Source: UBA8828 sp964510855 (GTDB taxonomy: Bacteria > Verrucomicrobiota > Verrucomicrobiia > Opitutales > UBA953). Taken from it: DNA of 64,000 nucleotides. Positions 45,707 to 54,021 of this stretch are shown here, in pieces. The number at the start of each line of letters is the position of its first letter. The stretch's first letter is position 1. A model generated the notes under the pieces. That model was not told the DNA's origin. It searched no databases and saw nothing but the letters and a program-made list of their open reading frames with translations. Both the position numbers and the translations under genes were made by a program. The DNA is taken from assembly GCA_964510855.1 (NCBI GenBank), contig CAZEDB010000004.1, forward strand, positions 25,216-89,215, read 5' to 3'.

Positions 45707-46159
45707 TTAGGCTTGGGCGGTGGCAGCCTCAGGCGTCTTGGCCTTACGGGCCTTGGGCTTGGGCTTAGCAGGAGCAACGTCGTCCTTACCCACTAACTCG
45801 ATTAACGCTGTTTCAGCGGCATCGCCCCGACGGGCTTCGAGTTTGTAGATTCGGGTATAACCGCCCTTGCGATTGGTGAAGGCTGCGACGCGCTCCTTGA
45901 AGAGCAGCGCAACTGCGGACTCGTCACGCACGCGGGCGATGGCGAGACGGTAGTAGTGAAGACGGGTAGCGCCGCCAGCAGCGACGCCCTTCTTCGCCAT
46001 AGTAATGATACGCTCGACGAAGGGACGAAGCGCCCGCGCGCGGGAGAGCGTGGTGCGAATACGAGCGTGGGTGATAAGCTGAGCTGCGAGCCCAGAAACC
46101 ATGGCCGCACGATGCTCCTTCTTAACCCCGAGGACGTGACGATGGGAACGGTGGCGCAT
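45707..46159 (-). CDS. rplQ: Ribosomal protein bL17
   Basis: 150 aa; the core ends near residue 120, and the rest is a Lys/Ala/Pro-rich tail (KPKPKARKAKTPEA). The opening MRHRSHRHVLGVKKEHRAAM is the family signature. It is the last gene of the alpha operon, 6 nt after rpoA and followed by a terminator. Confidence 0.98.
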   Translation of the reverse strand: MRHRSHRHVLGVKKEHRAAMVSGLAAQLITHARIRTTLSRARALRPFVERIITMAKKGVAAGGATRLHYYRLAIARVRDESAVALLFKERVAAFTNRKGGYTRIYKLEARRGDAAETALIELVGKDDVAPAKPKPKARKAKTPEAATAQA

Positions 46160-46165
46160 GGCAAA

Positions 46166-47167
46166 TTAGGCGGGTGCGTTTTTGTCCATCAAGCGCTCAA
46201 GACCCGTCATGCCGAGCGACAAACCTAATTGCTCGAGCTTCTGCTTGATCTCGTTGAGGGACTTTTTGCCGAAGTTGCGGAACTTGAGCATGTCTTGTTC
46301 TGACTTCATGGCCAGGGAACCCACCGTAGTAATGTTAGCGTTATTGAGGCAGTTGGCGGCACGCACCGAGAGCTCAATTTCGTTAACCGACATATTGAGG
46401 AGGTTGCGCAGACGATTTTGATCGTCGGCTTCTTCACGGGCCTTCGATTCAAACTCAATTTCAGGACCAGCCGCTGCGTTGAAGACTTCGAGGTGCTTAG
46501 ATAAAATAGCCGAGGCTTCCTTGAGGGCTTCATCAGGGGTGATACGACCATCGGTCGTGACTTCGAGGACCAAGCGATCGTAGTCGGTCTTTTGGCCTTC
46601 ACGGGAATTCTCCACCGCATAACGCACGCTGGTGACGGGCGAGAAGAGCGAGTCGATAGGAATCACTCCAATGACTTGCTCAGGAACTTTATTATCTTCG
46701 GCCGAGGCCCAGGAGCGACCGACCTTGATTTCAAGATCTGCCTGGAAGCGGCGCTTGCGATCGAGGGTGCAAATAACTTGCTCAGGGTTCACTAAGGTAA
46801 CGCCGGCAGGAAGTTCGATGTCGGAGGCTTTAATCACGCCCGCCTTAGTCACATCAATGGTCGCACGTAAGTCGTCGCGCTTCTCATGGCGCAGAAGCAC
46901 CTTCTTGAGATTGAGCACGATTTCAGTGACGTCTTCGACCACGCCCTCGACGGGCTGGAATTCATGGGAAACACCTTCGATACGAACGGAGGCAATGGCG
47001 GCACCTTCTACCGAGCCCAAGAGGACGCGGCGCAAGGAGTTACCAATGGTGTGACCGAAACCGGTCTCGAAGGGCTCCGCGGTGTAGCGAGCATGGTTAG
47101 GAGACGAGCCAGACTCGTCTTTCTTCAGCTTGTTAGGGAGCTGGAATTTGCCGAGGCGCTTAGACAT
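46166..47167 (-). CDS. rpoA: RNA polymerase subunit alpha
   Basis: 333 aa. The N-terminal dimerisation domain (FGHTIGNSLRRVLLGSVEGAA, residues about 36-56) and the C-terminal domain that binds DNA UP elements and activators (LSVRAANCLNNANITTVGSL, FGKKSLNEIK) are complete. It nucleates RNA polymerase assembly. It lies between rpsD (21 nt) and rplQ (6 nt). Confidence 0.98.
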   Translation of the reverse strand: MSKRLGKFQLPNKLKKDESGSSPNHARYTAEPFETGFGHTIGNSLRRVLLGSVEGAAIASVRIEGVSHEFQPVEGVVEDVTEIVLNLKKVLLRHEKRDDLRATIDVTKAGVIKASDIELPAGVTLVNPEQVICTLDRKRRFQADLEIKVGRSWASAEDNKVPEQVIGVIPIDSLFSPVTSVRYAVENSREGQKTDYDRLVLEVTTDGRITPDEALKEASAILSKHLEVFNAAAGPEIEFESKAREEADDQNRLRNLLNMSVNEIELSVRAANCLNNANITTVGSLAMKSEQDMLKFRNFGKKSLNEIKQKLEQLGLSLGMTGLERLMDKNAPA

Positions 47168-47188
47168 AGGATTTTTTTGGTTAGGGGG

Positions 47189-47797
47189 TTAGCGGCTGTA
47201 GAACTCAACGATCATCTGAACGTTGATTTCGGCCGGAAGTTCTTCCTTGGCGGGTTCGCGTACGACGGTGCCGCGGAGTTGTTCAGCGGTGACGGCGAGC
47301 CAACCTGGAACCGCACGGGATTGATTTTCTTCGGTGCCGCGTGTCGCCAATTGCTTAGACGAGGCACGATCACGGACTAAAACTTCGTCGCCAGGCTGAA
47401 CCGCATAGCTCGCGATATCAACCTTGTGGCCATTCACACGAATGTGACCGTGAGCTACAAACTGGCGAGCAGCAGCGCGGGTGGATGCAAAGCCGAGGCG
47501 ATAAATCACGTTATCGAGGCGGGTCTCGAGAATGCGCAGGAAGTTGTCACCAGCAACGCCGCCCAGACGCTTAGCGCGGGCGAAGGCGAGGCGGAATTGG
47601 CGCTCGTTGAGGCCATACATGAAACGGAGCTTTTGCTTCTCAGCTAAACCTTGGCCGTACTCCGAGACCTTGCGGCCGCGAGTCTGGCCGTGAATGCCAG
47701 GGGGATAAGGTTTACGCTCTTCACCTTTGGAGGTGGGGAGAATCGCCATATTAAAACGGCGATTAATCTTGGTGGTAGGTCCGGTATAGCGGGACAT
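47189..47797 (-). CDS. rpsD: Ribosomal protein uS4
   Basis: 202 aa. It is the zinc-free form: the N-terminal cysteine cluster is absent. The S4 RNA-binding domain is clear (RLDNVIYRLGFASTRAAARQ, VNGHKVDIASY). It is a primary 16S-binding protein and in many bacteria a translational repressor. The 86-nt spacer upstream contains two overlapping hairpins, so autoregulation is plausible. Confidence 0.98.
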   Translation of the reverse strand: MSRYTGPTTKINRRFNMAILPTSKGEERKPYPPGIHGQTRGRKVSEYGQGLAEKQKLRFMYGLNERQFRLAFARAKRLGGVAGDNFLRILETRLDNVIYRLGFASTRAAARQFVAHGHIRVNGHKVDIASYAVQPGDEVLVRDRASSKQLATRGTEENQSRAVPGWLAVTAEQLRGTVVREPAKEELPAEINVQMIVEFYSR

Positions 47798-47826
47798 GTG
47801 GTGGGAGGTGCTTAGTTTTGGGTGGC

Positions 47827-47863
47827 GTGGGAGTTTCCCACCCGGCTTGCCATCCCCGGGTGG
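47827..47863 (-). promoter_or_regulatory. Structured leader upstream of rpsD
   Basis: Two hairpins share bases: an 8-bp stem CCACCCGG / CCGGGTGG (47838-47845 with 47856-47863) and a 6-bp stem GTGGGA / TCCCAC (47827-47832 with 47836-47841). They cannot form together. The structure ends 29 nt before the rpsD start codon. S4 represses translation through structured leaders in other bacteria; a like role here is an inference. Confidence 0.45.
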
Positions 47864-47883
47864 TAATGCAGTGCATCAACCGC

Positions 47884-48435
47884 TTAGACGCGGCGACGCT
47901 TCGGCGGACGGCACCCGTTGTGAGGAATCGGGGTGGTGTCGACGATGGAAAGGATATTGAGACCGAGGAGTGAAAGCGCACGGATGGCACTGTCGCGACC
48001 CATACCAGGACCGCGCACGCGTACGGAGACGTCTTTCAAGCCGTGGGCCATGGCCAACTTGGCTGCCTCTTGGCAAACGACTTGAGCGGCGTAAGCAGTA
48101 GACTTACGTGAACCACGGAAAGCATGGCGACCCGCGCTACCCCAAGAGACGACATTGCCGTTAGGGTCGGTGAAGGTAACCTTCGTATTGTTGAAGGTAG
48201 CCAAAATATGGCAGACGCCCGAAATGATATTCTTCGAGCCCTTGGCACGACGAATCTTAACTTCGCCTACGTCTTCACCAAGAAGATCTTTAGCGGTAAC
48301 TTCTTTCTTTTCTGCGAGCGCATCAACCGGAGCCGCAGCTTCAGGAGGGGGTGTAGCTTCAGGTGCAGGTGCAGACTTGGCATCAGCCTTTTTAGGCTTT
48401 TTGGCAGGTGCAGGCTTAGGGGTCTCGTCGCTCAT
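47884..48435 (-). CDS. rpsK: Ribosomal protein uS11 with a long N-terminal extension
   Basis: 183 aa, against about 129 in most bacteria. The S11 core starts near residue 65 (KGSKNIISGVCHILATFNNT) and ends in the usual PHNGCRPPKRRRV. The first 60 residues are a Lys/Pro/Ala/Glu-rich, probably disordered tail. ATG 48435 is the only reasonable start, as internal starts would cut into the core. It lies 37 nt after rpsM. Confidence 0.96.
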   Translation of the reverse strand: MSDETPKPAPAKKPKKADAKSAPAPEATPPPEAAAPVDALAEKKEVTAKDLLGEDVGEVKIRRAKGSKNIISGVCHILATFNNTKVTFTDPNGNVVSWGSAGRHAFRGSRKSTAYAAQVVCQEAAKLAMAHGLKDVSVRVRGPGMGRDSAIRALSLLGLNILSIVDTTPIPHNGCRPPKRRRV

Positions 48436-48472
48436 CGGTAAGGTAATAAAAGGCTAAGGGTAAAATTACTTT

Positions 48473-48856
48473 TTACTTGGAAGGTGCCGCAGCGGCGACG
48501 CCGACGGTCTTACGCTTACCCTTACGGGTGCGGGCGTTGGTACGCGTACGTTGACCGCGTACAGGAAGACCACGGAAGTGACGTAGGCCGCGATAGGACT
48601 TAATCGCCTGGAGGCGCTTTAAGTCTTGGGCGATTTCACGACGAAGGTCGCCTTCGCAGCGCCAACCTTCACGCACAATCATGTCCACCACTTTATTGAG
48701 CTGTTCTTCGCTTAATTCGCTGGCACGCATCTCGGGGCGGAAGCCGAGTGCTTGGCAGATCAACATCGCGCGCTGAGGGCCAACGCCAAAGATATAGCGA
48801 AGGGAGTACTCAACCTTTTTGTTGTTAGGGATGTCGACGCCGAGGATACGGGGCAT
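48473..48856 (-). CDS. rpsM: Ribosomal protein uS13
   Basis: 127 aa from ATG 48856 (MPRILGVDIPNNKKVEYS); the open frame upstream is leader. The helix-two-turn-helix region and the C-terminal tail (RGLPVRGQRTRTNARTRKG) are intact. It sits in the small-subunit head and contacts tRNA and uL5. The 85-nt gap to map contains no infA or rpmJ, which commonly lie here. Confidence 0.98.
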   Translation of the reverse strand: MPRILGVDIPNNKKVEYSLRYIFGVGPQRAMLICQALGFRPEMRASELSEEQLNKVVDMIVREGWRCEGDLRREIAQDLKRLQAIKSYRGLRHFRGLPVRGQRTRTNARTRKGKRKTVGVAAAAPSK

Positions 48857-48941
48857 GGAAGTCGTGGGAGGCGGTTGTAAGGAGGGGGAAAAGGGTCGAA
48901 AGTTGAGGACTAAGGGCGGGTTAGGGAAGCATAAAATGGGA

Positions 48942-49703
48942 TTAGGGTAAGGTAAGTACCTCAACCCCCTCCCGGGTGATCAAAATCGTATGCTCCCAAT
49001 GGGAGGCTGGGGAGCCGTCCCGGGTCCGTGCCGTCCAGCCATCGGGGTCCATGGCAATCTTGGGGGACCCTAGGGTAATCATGGGTTCAATGGCTAAGGC
49101 CATACCCGGCAGGAGCTGGGGTCCAGTGCCCTTTTTGCCCCAATTGGGCACCTGGGGCTCTTCGTGCATCCGACGCCCTACCCCGTGGCCGACAAATTCC
49201 CGGACAATGCCCAAACCCAGGGGCTGGACGGCCGCCTGGACCGCAGCCGAGACATCACCCACCGTACCCCCAGGCCGAGCCGCCTGTATGCCCGCACGCA
49301 GAGCCGCCTCGGTGGCCTCATTAAGCCGGCGTACCGGCTCAGGCACCTCGCCTACCGCGAGGGTAGAAGCATTGTCGCCAATAAAACCGTCTTTGCGCAC
49401 CACTACATCAAGCGACACGAGGTCACCTAGCTGCAGCACGCGATCAGGGCGACCAATCCCGTGCACCACCTCGTCATTAATCGAAATACATATATACCCA
49501 GGATAGGTTAGCCGACCCAAGGTGTAGCCAAGACAGGCGCTCTCGCATCCGTGGACGCGCATGAGTTCGGCAGCCCAGATATCGAGTTGAGCGGTGGTCA
49601 CGCCTGGAGCAACGCGGGCACGCAGGTCAGCCAAAACGCGTGCAGCCGCTCGACCTGCAGCGCGCAGGCCAGCTAACTCGGCAGGCGCATTAAGATCAAT
49701 CAT
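48942..49703 (-). CDS. map: Methionine aminopeptidase type I
   Basis: 253 aa from ATG 49703 (MIDLNAPAELAGLR); a TTG at 49712 is less likely. The five metal ligands are visible: Asp in SLDVVVR and in IGDNAST, His in FVGHGVGRRMHEEP, Glu in AIEPMI and Glu in WEHTILI. It removes the initiator Met from new proteins. It lies 12 nt after secY, a common arrangement. Confidence 0.97.
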   Translation of the reverse strand: MIDLNAPAELAGLRAAGRAAARVLADLRARVAPGVTTAQLDIWAAELMRVHGCESACLGYTLGRLTYPGYICISINDEVVHGIGRPDRVLQLGDLVSLDVVVRKDGFIGDNASTLAVGEVPEPVRRLNEATEAALRAGIQAARPGGTVGDVSAAVQAAVQPLGLGIVREFVGHGVGRRMHEEPQVPNWGKKGTGPQLLPGMALAIEPMITLGSPKIAMDPDGWTARTRDGSPASHWEHTILITREGVEVLTLP

Positions 49704-49715
49704 CGACCGCAAACG

Positions 49716-51248
49716 TCAGCGAACGAGGTCTGACCAATGACCATGGAACCAAGCGATAATACCGAGTAAAAAGAAGAAGAGACAAACCGTCGTAAGGGAA
49801 CCTAAGCCTTGGGCTTCCTCACCTGTAGGAATACGACGAGGAGGAACCGGTGTAGCGACGCCCCCTACCCTGCCCTTACGTAAGAATCCATCGTAGTGGC
49901 TTTGGAGCAAATAGGTTTCAACTTGGCGCATGGTGTCGAGTGCGACCCCCACGGTAATGAGACCTCCGGTGCCGCCCAAGAAGCTAGCAAGACGGCCGGG
50001 GAAGCCGAGTTGGAACATGAAGATGTCAGGCATCAGCGCGATGAGCAGCAGGAAGAGCGAGCCCGCGATAGTTAACCGCGTCATCACGAAGTCGAGGAAC
50101 TGAGCCGTAGGCGCACCGGGGCGTACGCCGACTACGTAACCGTTATTCTTTTTCAAATCGTCCGCAATCTGGACGGGTTTGAACATGATCGAAATCCAGA
50201 AATAGCTAAACCCAAAGATGAGCGCGGATAAAACTGCGTAGTGAAGGAAGGTGGGCTGACTGAGGGCGAAGGCTAAATCCGCGAGGAAGGAGACCGTAGG
50301 GAAGTTTGCCGCCAAGGGATTAAATACCATGGGCGGGAAGGCGAGAATGGCGCCGGCAAAAATCACCGGCATAACGCCCGCGTAATTTACTTTAAGAGGC
50401 AAGTAGGTGCTTTGTCCGCCATACACCTTCCGCCCGACCATGCGCTGCGCATACTGTACTGCGATTTTTCGCACCGCCTGGTTAAGCGCCACCATGGCGG
50501 CAGTAACTAGGACGAAGAGCAAGATCATGCCCACCGCTTTTTCGGGGCCATGAATGTCAGCTCCACTACCTACTTGAGCACCAAAGGCAGTAGCCATGAA
50601 GGCTTGGAACGCCCCAGGCAAGTCAGCCAAAATACCAATCGTAATCAGGATTGAGGTGCCATTGCCGACGCCTCGCTGCGTGATTTGTTCGCCCAGCCAT
50701 AACATGATGACAGAGCCCGAAGTGAGTAAGGCCACACCTAGTGCAACGAAGAGCACCTTATTTTCCATCACCACAATCGTGCCGCGGAAGGATTCTCCAA
50801 GACCGAGTGCCGAACCCACACTTTGAGGATTACAGAACGCACTCAGGAGCAAGGAGGACTGCACCAGAGCAATTAAGATGGTGAGGTAACGGGCATACTG
50901 CGCAATTTTTTGGCGACCGACATCACCTTCCTGCTGCAAGCGAGCCAAGGAGGGCACCACTGCCGTCATCAGCTGCAAGATAATGGAGGCACTGATGTAC
51001 GGCATAACGCCCAAGGAGAAAATCGCGCCCTTAAGCAACGCTCCCCCCGTGAACATGTTATACATCGCAATCACTCCGCCCGACGTCTTGTCAGCGAAGG
51101 ACTGGTAGTGCGCAAGAATGTCGGTAGGGTCTACCCCAGGGAGAGGAATATTAGCCCCCACCCGCGCCACGAAAATCAGGGTGACGGTAGCGAGTAATCG
51201 GGCCCGCAGCTCGGGAATCCGCCAGCAGTTGGCGAGGGTCTGGAGCAT
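49716..51248 (-). CDS. secY: Preprotein translocase subunit SecY with C-terminal extension
   Basis: 510 aa, against about 440 in E. coli. The ten core membrane helices are recognisable; typical stretches are GVMPYISASIILQL, WLGEQITQRGVGNGTS and MRQVETYLLQSHYDGFLRKG. After that normal end, about 47 further residues include a Pro-rich linker and an eleventh hydrophobic helix (LTTVCLFFFLLGIIAWF). It forms the protein-conducting channel with SecE. It follows rplO directly, as in the spc operon. Confidence 0.97.
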   Translation of the reverse strand: MLQTLANCWRIPELRARLLATVTLIFVARVGANIPLPGVDPTDILAHYQSFADKTSGGVIAMYNMFTGGALLKGAIFSLGVMPYISASIILQLMTAVVPSLARLQQEGDVGRQKIAQYARYLTILIALVQSSLLLSAFCNPQSVGSALGLGESFRGTIVVMENKVLFVALGVALLTSGSVIMLWLGEQITQRGVGNGTSILITIGILADLPGAFQAFMATAFGAQVGSGADIHGPEKAVGMILLFVLVTAAMVALNQAVRKIAVQYAQRMVGRKVYGGQSTYLPLKVNYAGVMPVIFAGAILAFPPMVFNPLAANFPTVSFLADLAFALSQPTFLHYAVLSALIFGFSYFWISIMFKPVQIADDLKKNNGYVVGVRPGAPTAQFLDFVMTRLTIAGSLFLLLIALMPDIFMFQLGFPGRLASFLGGTGGLITVGVALDTMRQVETYLLQSHYDGFLRKGRVGGVATPVPPRRIPTGEEAQGLGSLTTVCLFFFLLGIIAWFHGHWSDLVR

Positions 51249-51264
51249 CAGTTTAGGCCTGCGC

Positions 51265-51717
51265 TCACTCAGCCTTTGCGCCGAGGAGGATAACCTTACC
51301 GCCCGCCTTCTCGATTTTAGCCTTAGCGGATGCCGAGAAAGCGTGCGCTGAGATGGTCACCTTGCGGGTGATTTCACCGGTGGCTAAAACTTTGAGGCGA
51401 TCATCCGATTTGCGGATAAAACCTTGGGCAGCGAGTTCGGTGAGGCCGAGGGTTGCACCTTCTGCCGCTTCGAGATCCGATACATTTACGACCGCGTATT
51501 CAACGCGATTGATATTACGGAAGCCGCGGTGAGGCAGACGGCGATAAAGGGGCATCTGACCGCCTTCGAAGCCAGGACGATGGCCACCGCCAGAGCGGGC
51601 CTTCATACCTTTGTGGCCGCGACCCGAGGTCTTGCCGTGGCCTGAACCACGACCGCAACCGAGGCGCTTGTGGCGGTGGGTAGCACCGTCGATAGTAGGG
51701 AGGGCGTGGAGCTTCAT
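51265..51717 (-). CDS. rplO: Ribosomal protein uL15
   Basis: 150 aa. The Gly-rich N-terminus (RLGCGRGSGHGKTSGRGHKG) is diagnostic. It is a late-assembly 50S protein. It lies 14 nt after rpsE, so rpmD (uL30), usually placed between them, is missing. Confidence 0.98.
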   Translation of the reverse strand: MKLHALPTIDGATHRHKRLGCGRGSGHGKTSGRGHKGMKARSGGGHRPGFEGGQMPLYRRLPHRGFRNINRVEYAVVNVSDLEAAEGATLGLTELAAQGFIRKSDDRLKVLATGEITRKVTISAHAFSASAKAKIEKAGGKVILLGAKAE

Positions 51718-51731
51718 AACGTTTTTGGTTT

Positions 51732-52340
51732 TTACTGAGCGGAACGGAGGGCGCGGATGGATTCAAGCGAGCGAAGCTGCGCGAGGCCATTAAGCGTGGC
51801 CTTGACCACCGCACCAGGATTGTTCGAACCCAAAGATTTGGAGAGCACGTCGCGCAGACCGACGACTTCAAGCACGGCGCGGACGCCACCGCCGGCGATT
51901 AAACCGGTACCGGGAGCGGCCGGACGGAGCATAACCACGCCGCCGTCACAACGTCCGATGACTTCGTGAGGGATGGTATTGCCACGTAAATTGACCAGGG
52001 AAAGCGCACGGGTGGCACGGTCGGTTCCTTTGCGAATCGCGTCAGGAACTTCCTTAGCCTTGCCATAACCGACGCCGACGCGACCTTTGCCATCACCGGC
52101 AACGACCAAGGCAGCGAAGTTGAAGCGGCGACCACCCTTGGTAGCCTTACTGCAACGGTTAATGTGCACGACCTTCTCATTGTAGGGAGAAGCAGGACGG
52201 TCATCACGGCGGGGAGGACGGGGTCCGCGGCGTTGGCCAGGGGCACCGTTACCGCGGCCACCCGAACGGGGGCCATTACCACGGGCAGCACCTTCAGGAG
52301 AAGGCGCAGGAGCCGCAGCGGGAGGAGGGGTTTCGCTCAT
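51732..52340 (-). CDS. rpsE: Ribosomal protein uS5 with a long N-terminal extension
   Basis: 202 aa from ATG 52340 (MSETPPPAAAPAPS). The S5 core begins near residue 50 (NEKVVHINRCSKATKGGRRF) and continues with VGYGKAKEVPDAIRKG and NNPGAVVKATLNGL. The first 48 residues are Pro/Gly/Arg-rich and likely disordered. S5 takes part in decoding accuracy and mRNA unwinding at the entry channel. It lies 13 nt after rplR. Confidence 0.97.
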   Translation of the reverse strand: MSETPPPAAAPAPSPEGAARGNGPRSGGRGNGAPGQRRGPRPPRRDDRPASPYNEKVVHINRCSKATKGGRRFNFAALVVAGDGKGRVGVGYGKAKEVPDAIRKGTDRATRALSLVNLRGNTIPHEVIGRCDGGVVMLRPAAPGTGLIAGGGVRAVLEVVGLRDVLSKSLGSNNPGAVVKATLNGLAQLRSLESIRALRSAQ

Positions 52341-52353
52341 GAGATACGTGCAA

Positions 52354-52731
52354 TCAGAGATGGACGCCTGCGGTACGAACCGCATCGGCAAAAGCTTTTA
52401 CCGCTCCGTGATAGCTGCGTGAGCCACGATCGAAGACGACCGCAGTTACGCCGGCTTTTTTGGCACGAGCACCAAAGGCTTGGCCAAAGGCAGTTGCACC
52501 TTTGGCGTTGGCGCGGAGTTTGTCGGCACGGAAAGCCTTCTCGGTCGTGCTGCCAGCAACGAGGGTCTTGCCTTGATCGTCGTCGATGGCTTGGGCGTGA
52601 ATATGCAGATGGGTAAACTTGACCGAGAGACGAGGACGCTCGGAAGTACCGCGAATACGTTTGCGCAGGCGGACGCGGCGGCGGGCGGCGAGAGCCTGCT
52701 TGCGGGCGACCTTGTTGGAGGACTTGCTCAT
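52354..52731 (-). CDS. rplR: Ribosomal protein uL18
   Basis: 125 aa. RRVRLRKRIRGTSERPRLSV opens the conserved domain, and FDRGSRSYHGAVKAFADAVR closes it. It binds 5S rRNA in the central protuberance. It lies 8 nt after rplF in the spc order. Confidence 0.98.
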   Translation of the reverse strand: MSKSSNKVARKQALAARRRVRLRKRIRGTSERPRLSVKFTHLHIHAQAIDDDQGKTLVAGSTTEKAFRADKLRANAKGATAFGQAFGARAKKAGVTAVVFDRGSRSYHGAVKAFADAVRTAGVHL

Positions 52732-52739
52732 GGAAATCG

Positions 52740-53273
52740 TTAGGCGGTCTTCTTGCCTTCTTTGCGGCGGACGAATTCGCCCACAATGCGCACACCCTTA
52801 CCTTTGTAGGGTTCGACGGGGTAGTAATGTTTAATGTCAGCCGCAACTTGACCCACGAGGTGACGGTCAGGACCAGTGACTTCAATCTTCACGTTTTCCG
52901 TGACCGTGACCTTCACGCCGGCAGGAATCTTGTAAAGAATCGGGTGCGAGTAACCGAGTGCAAGGTCGAGGCTGTCGCCTTTAAGAACGGCCTTGAAACC
53001 GACCCCCTCGATTTCGAGATTCTTCTTATAACCCGTAGCACAGCCCTCGACCATGTTACGGACGATGGCACGAGCGGTACCGTGGAGAGCACCAGAGGCA
53101 CGATCTTCGCCCCCGCGAAGCACGGTGACTTGATTGCCCTCAAGGCTAAAGGTGACGCCTTCAAACGTACGAGCGAGTTTCCCCTTAGGACCCTCAACGT
53201 TGACGGTGGATCCGTTGAAGGCGACTTTAACGCCTGCGGGGACGGTGATGGGTTGTTTGCCGATTCGGCTCAT
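52740..53273 (-). CDS. rplF: Ribosomal protein uL6
   Basis: 177 aa with the two repeated alpha/beta domains of L6. MSRIGKQPITVPAGVKV and the C-terminal GPDRHLVGQVAADIK...YKGKGVRI are diagnostic. It supports the sarcin-ricin loop region. It lies 20 nt after rpsH. Confidence 0.98.
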   Translation of the reverse strand: MSRIGKQPITVPAGVKVAFNGSTVNVEGPKGKLARTFEGVTFSLEGNQVTVLRGGEDRASGALHGTARAIVRNMVEGCATGYKKNLEIEGVGFKAVLKGDSLDLALGYSHPILYKIPAGVKVTVTENVKIEVTGPDRHLVGQVAADIKHYYPVEPYKGKGVRIVGEFVRRKEGKKTA

Positions 53274-53293
53274 GACGGTAAATAAGTTGGAGG

Positions 53294-53692
53294 TTACCAG
53301 ACCTTAGCGAGGAGCTCGCCAGAGACTTTTTGACGACGGCACTCGGAGTCCGTTAAGACGCCGCGCGAGGTCGTGACGATAGTGACACCCATGCCCCCAA
53401 TAACTTTGGGGACCTTAGTGACACCTGAATAAAGACGGCGACCTGGGCGCGACATACGCTCAATCCCGGTAATCGCAGGAACGCCGCCAACGTACTTGAG
53501 GGTAACCTCAATCACGGGCAGACCTTCGCGCTGAGCCTTACGGAAGGACGTCAGGTAGCCCGACTCAACGAGCGTACGTGAAACCTCCTCGCGGAGGCGG
53601 GACCACTGGGCGGTGACGACAGCGCGCTCGGCCTTGGAGGCGTTGCGAATGGCGGTCAAGAAGTCGCCGAGGGTATCAGAAGATGCAGACAT
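53294..53692 (-). CDS. rpsH: Ribosomal protein uS8
   Basis: 132 aa. DTLGDFLTAIRNASKA and the C-terminal KVIGGMGVTIVTTSRGVLT are typical. It is a primary 16S rRNA binder and in E. coli the spc operon repressor. It lies 11 nt after rpsN. Confidence 0.98.
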   Translation of the reverse strand: MSASSDTLGDFLTAIRNASKAERAVVTAQWSRLREEVSRTLVESGYLTSFRKAQREGLPVIEVTLKYVGGVPAITGIERMSRPGRRLYSGVTKVPKVIGGMGVTIVTTSRGVLTDSECRRQKVSGELLAKVW

Positions 53693-53703
53693 GGAGCGAA
53701 AAG

Positions 53704-54009
53704 TTACCAGGAAGCCTTAGTCACGCCGGGGATTTGGCCGGCGAGAGCGAGTTCACGGAAGGTGATACGGGAGAGACCGAACTTACGAATGTAAGCACGA
53801 GGGCGGCCTGAAATCGCACAGCGATTCTTGAGGCGAACCTTAGAGCCGTTGCGAGGAAGCTTAGCCAATTTGCGCTGAGCATCGTAGAAAGCCTCATCGG
53901 TAACCTTAGGGTTCGAGAGGATTTTCTTAAGCTCGGCACGCTTAGCGGCGTGTTTAGCCACAAGACGCACGCGCTTGAGTTGGCGTTGAATGACGGACTG
54001 CTTGGCCAT
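53704..54009 (-). CDS. rpsN: Ribosomal protein uS14, zinc-independent long form
   Basis: 101 aa, the long form without the CxxC zinc motifs of the short form. NRCAISGRPRAYIRKFGLSR is the signature block, cut here to its core. It is in the small-subunit head. It lies 12 nt after rplE. Confidence 0.98.
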   Translation of the reverse strand: MAKQSVIQRQLKRVRLVAKHAAKRAELKKILSNPKVTDEAFYDAQRKLAKLPRNGSKVRLKNRCAISGRPRAYIRKFGLSRITFRELALAGQIPGVTKASW

Positions 54010-54021
54010 AGGGTGATGAAA

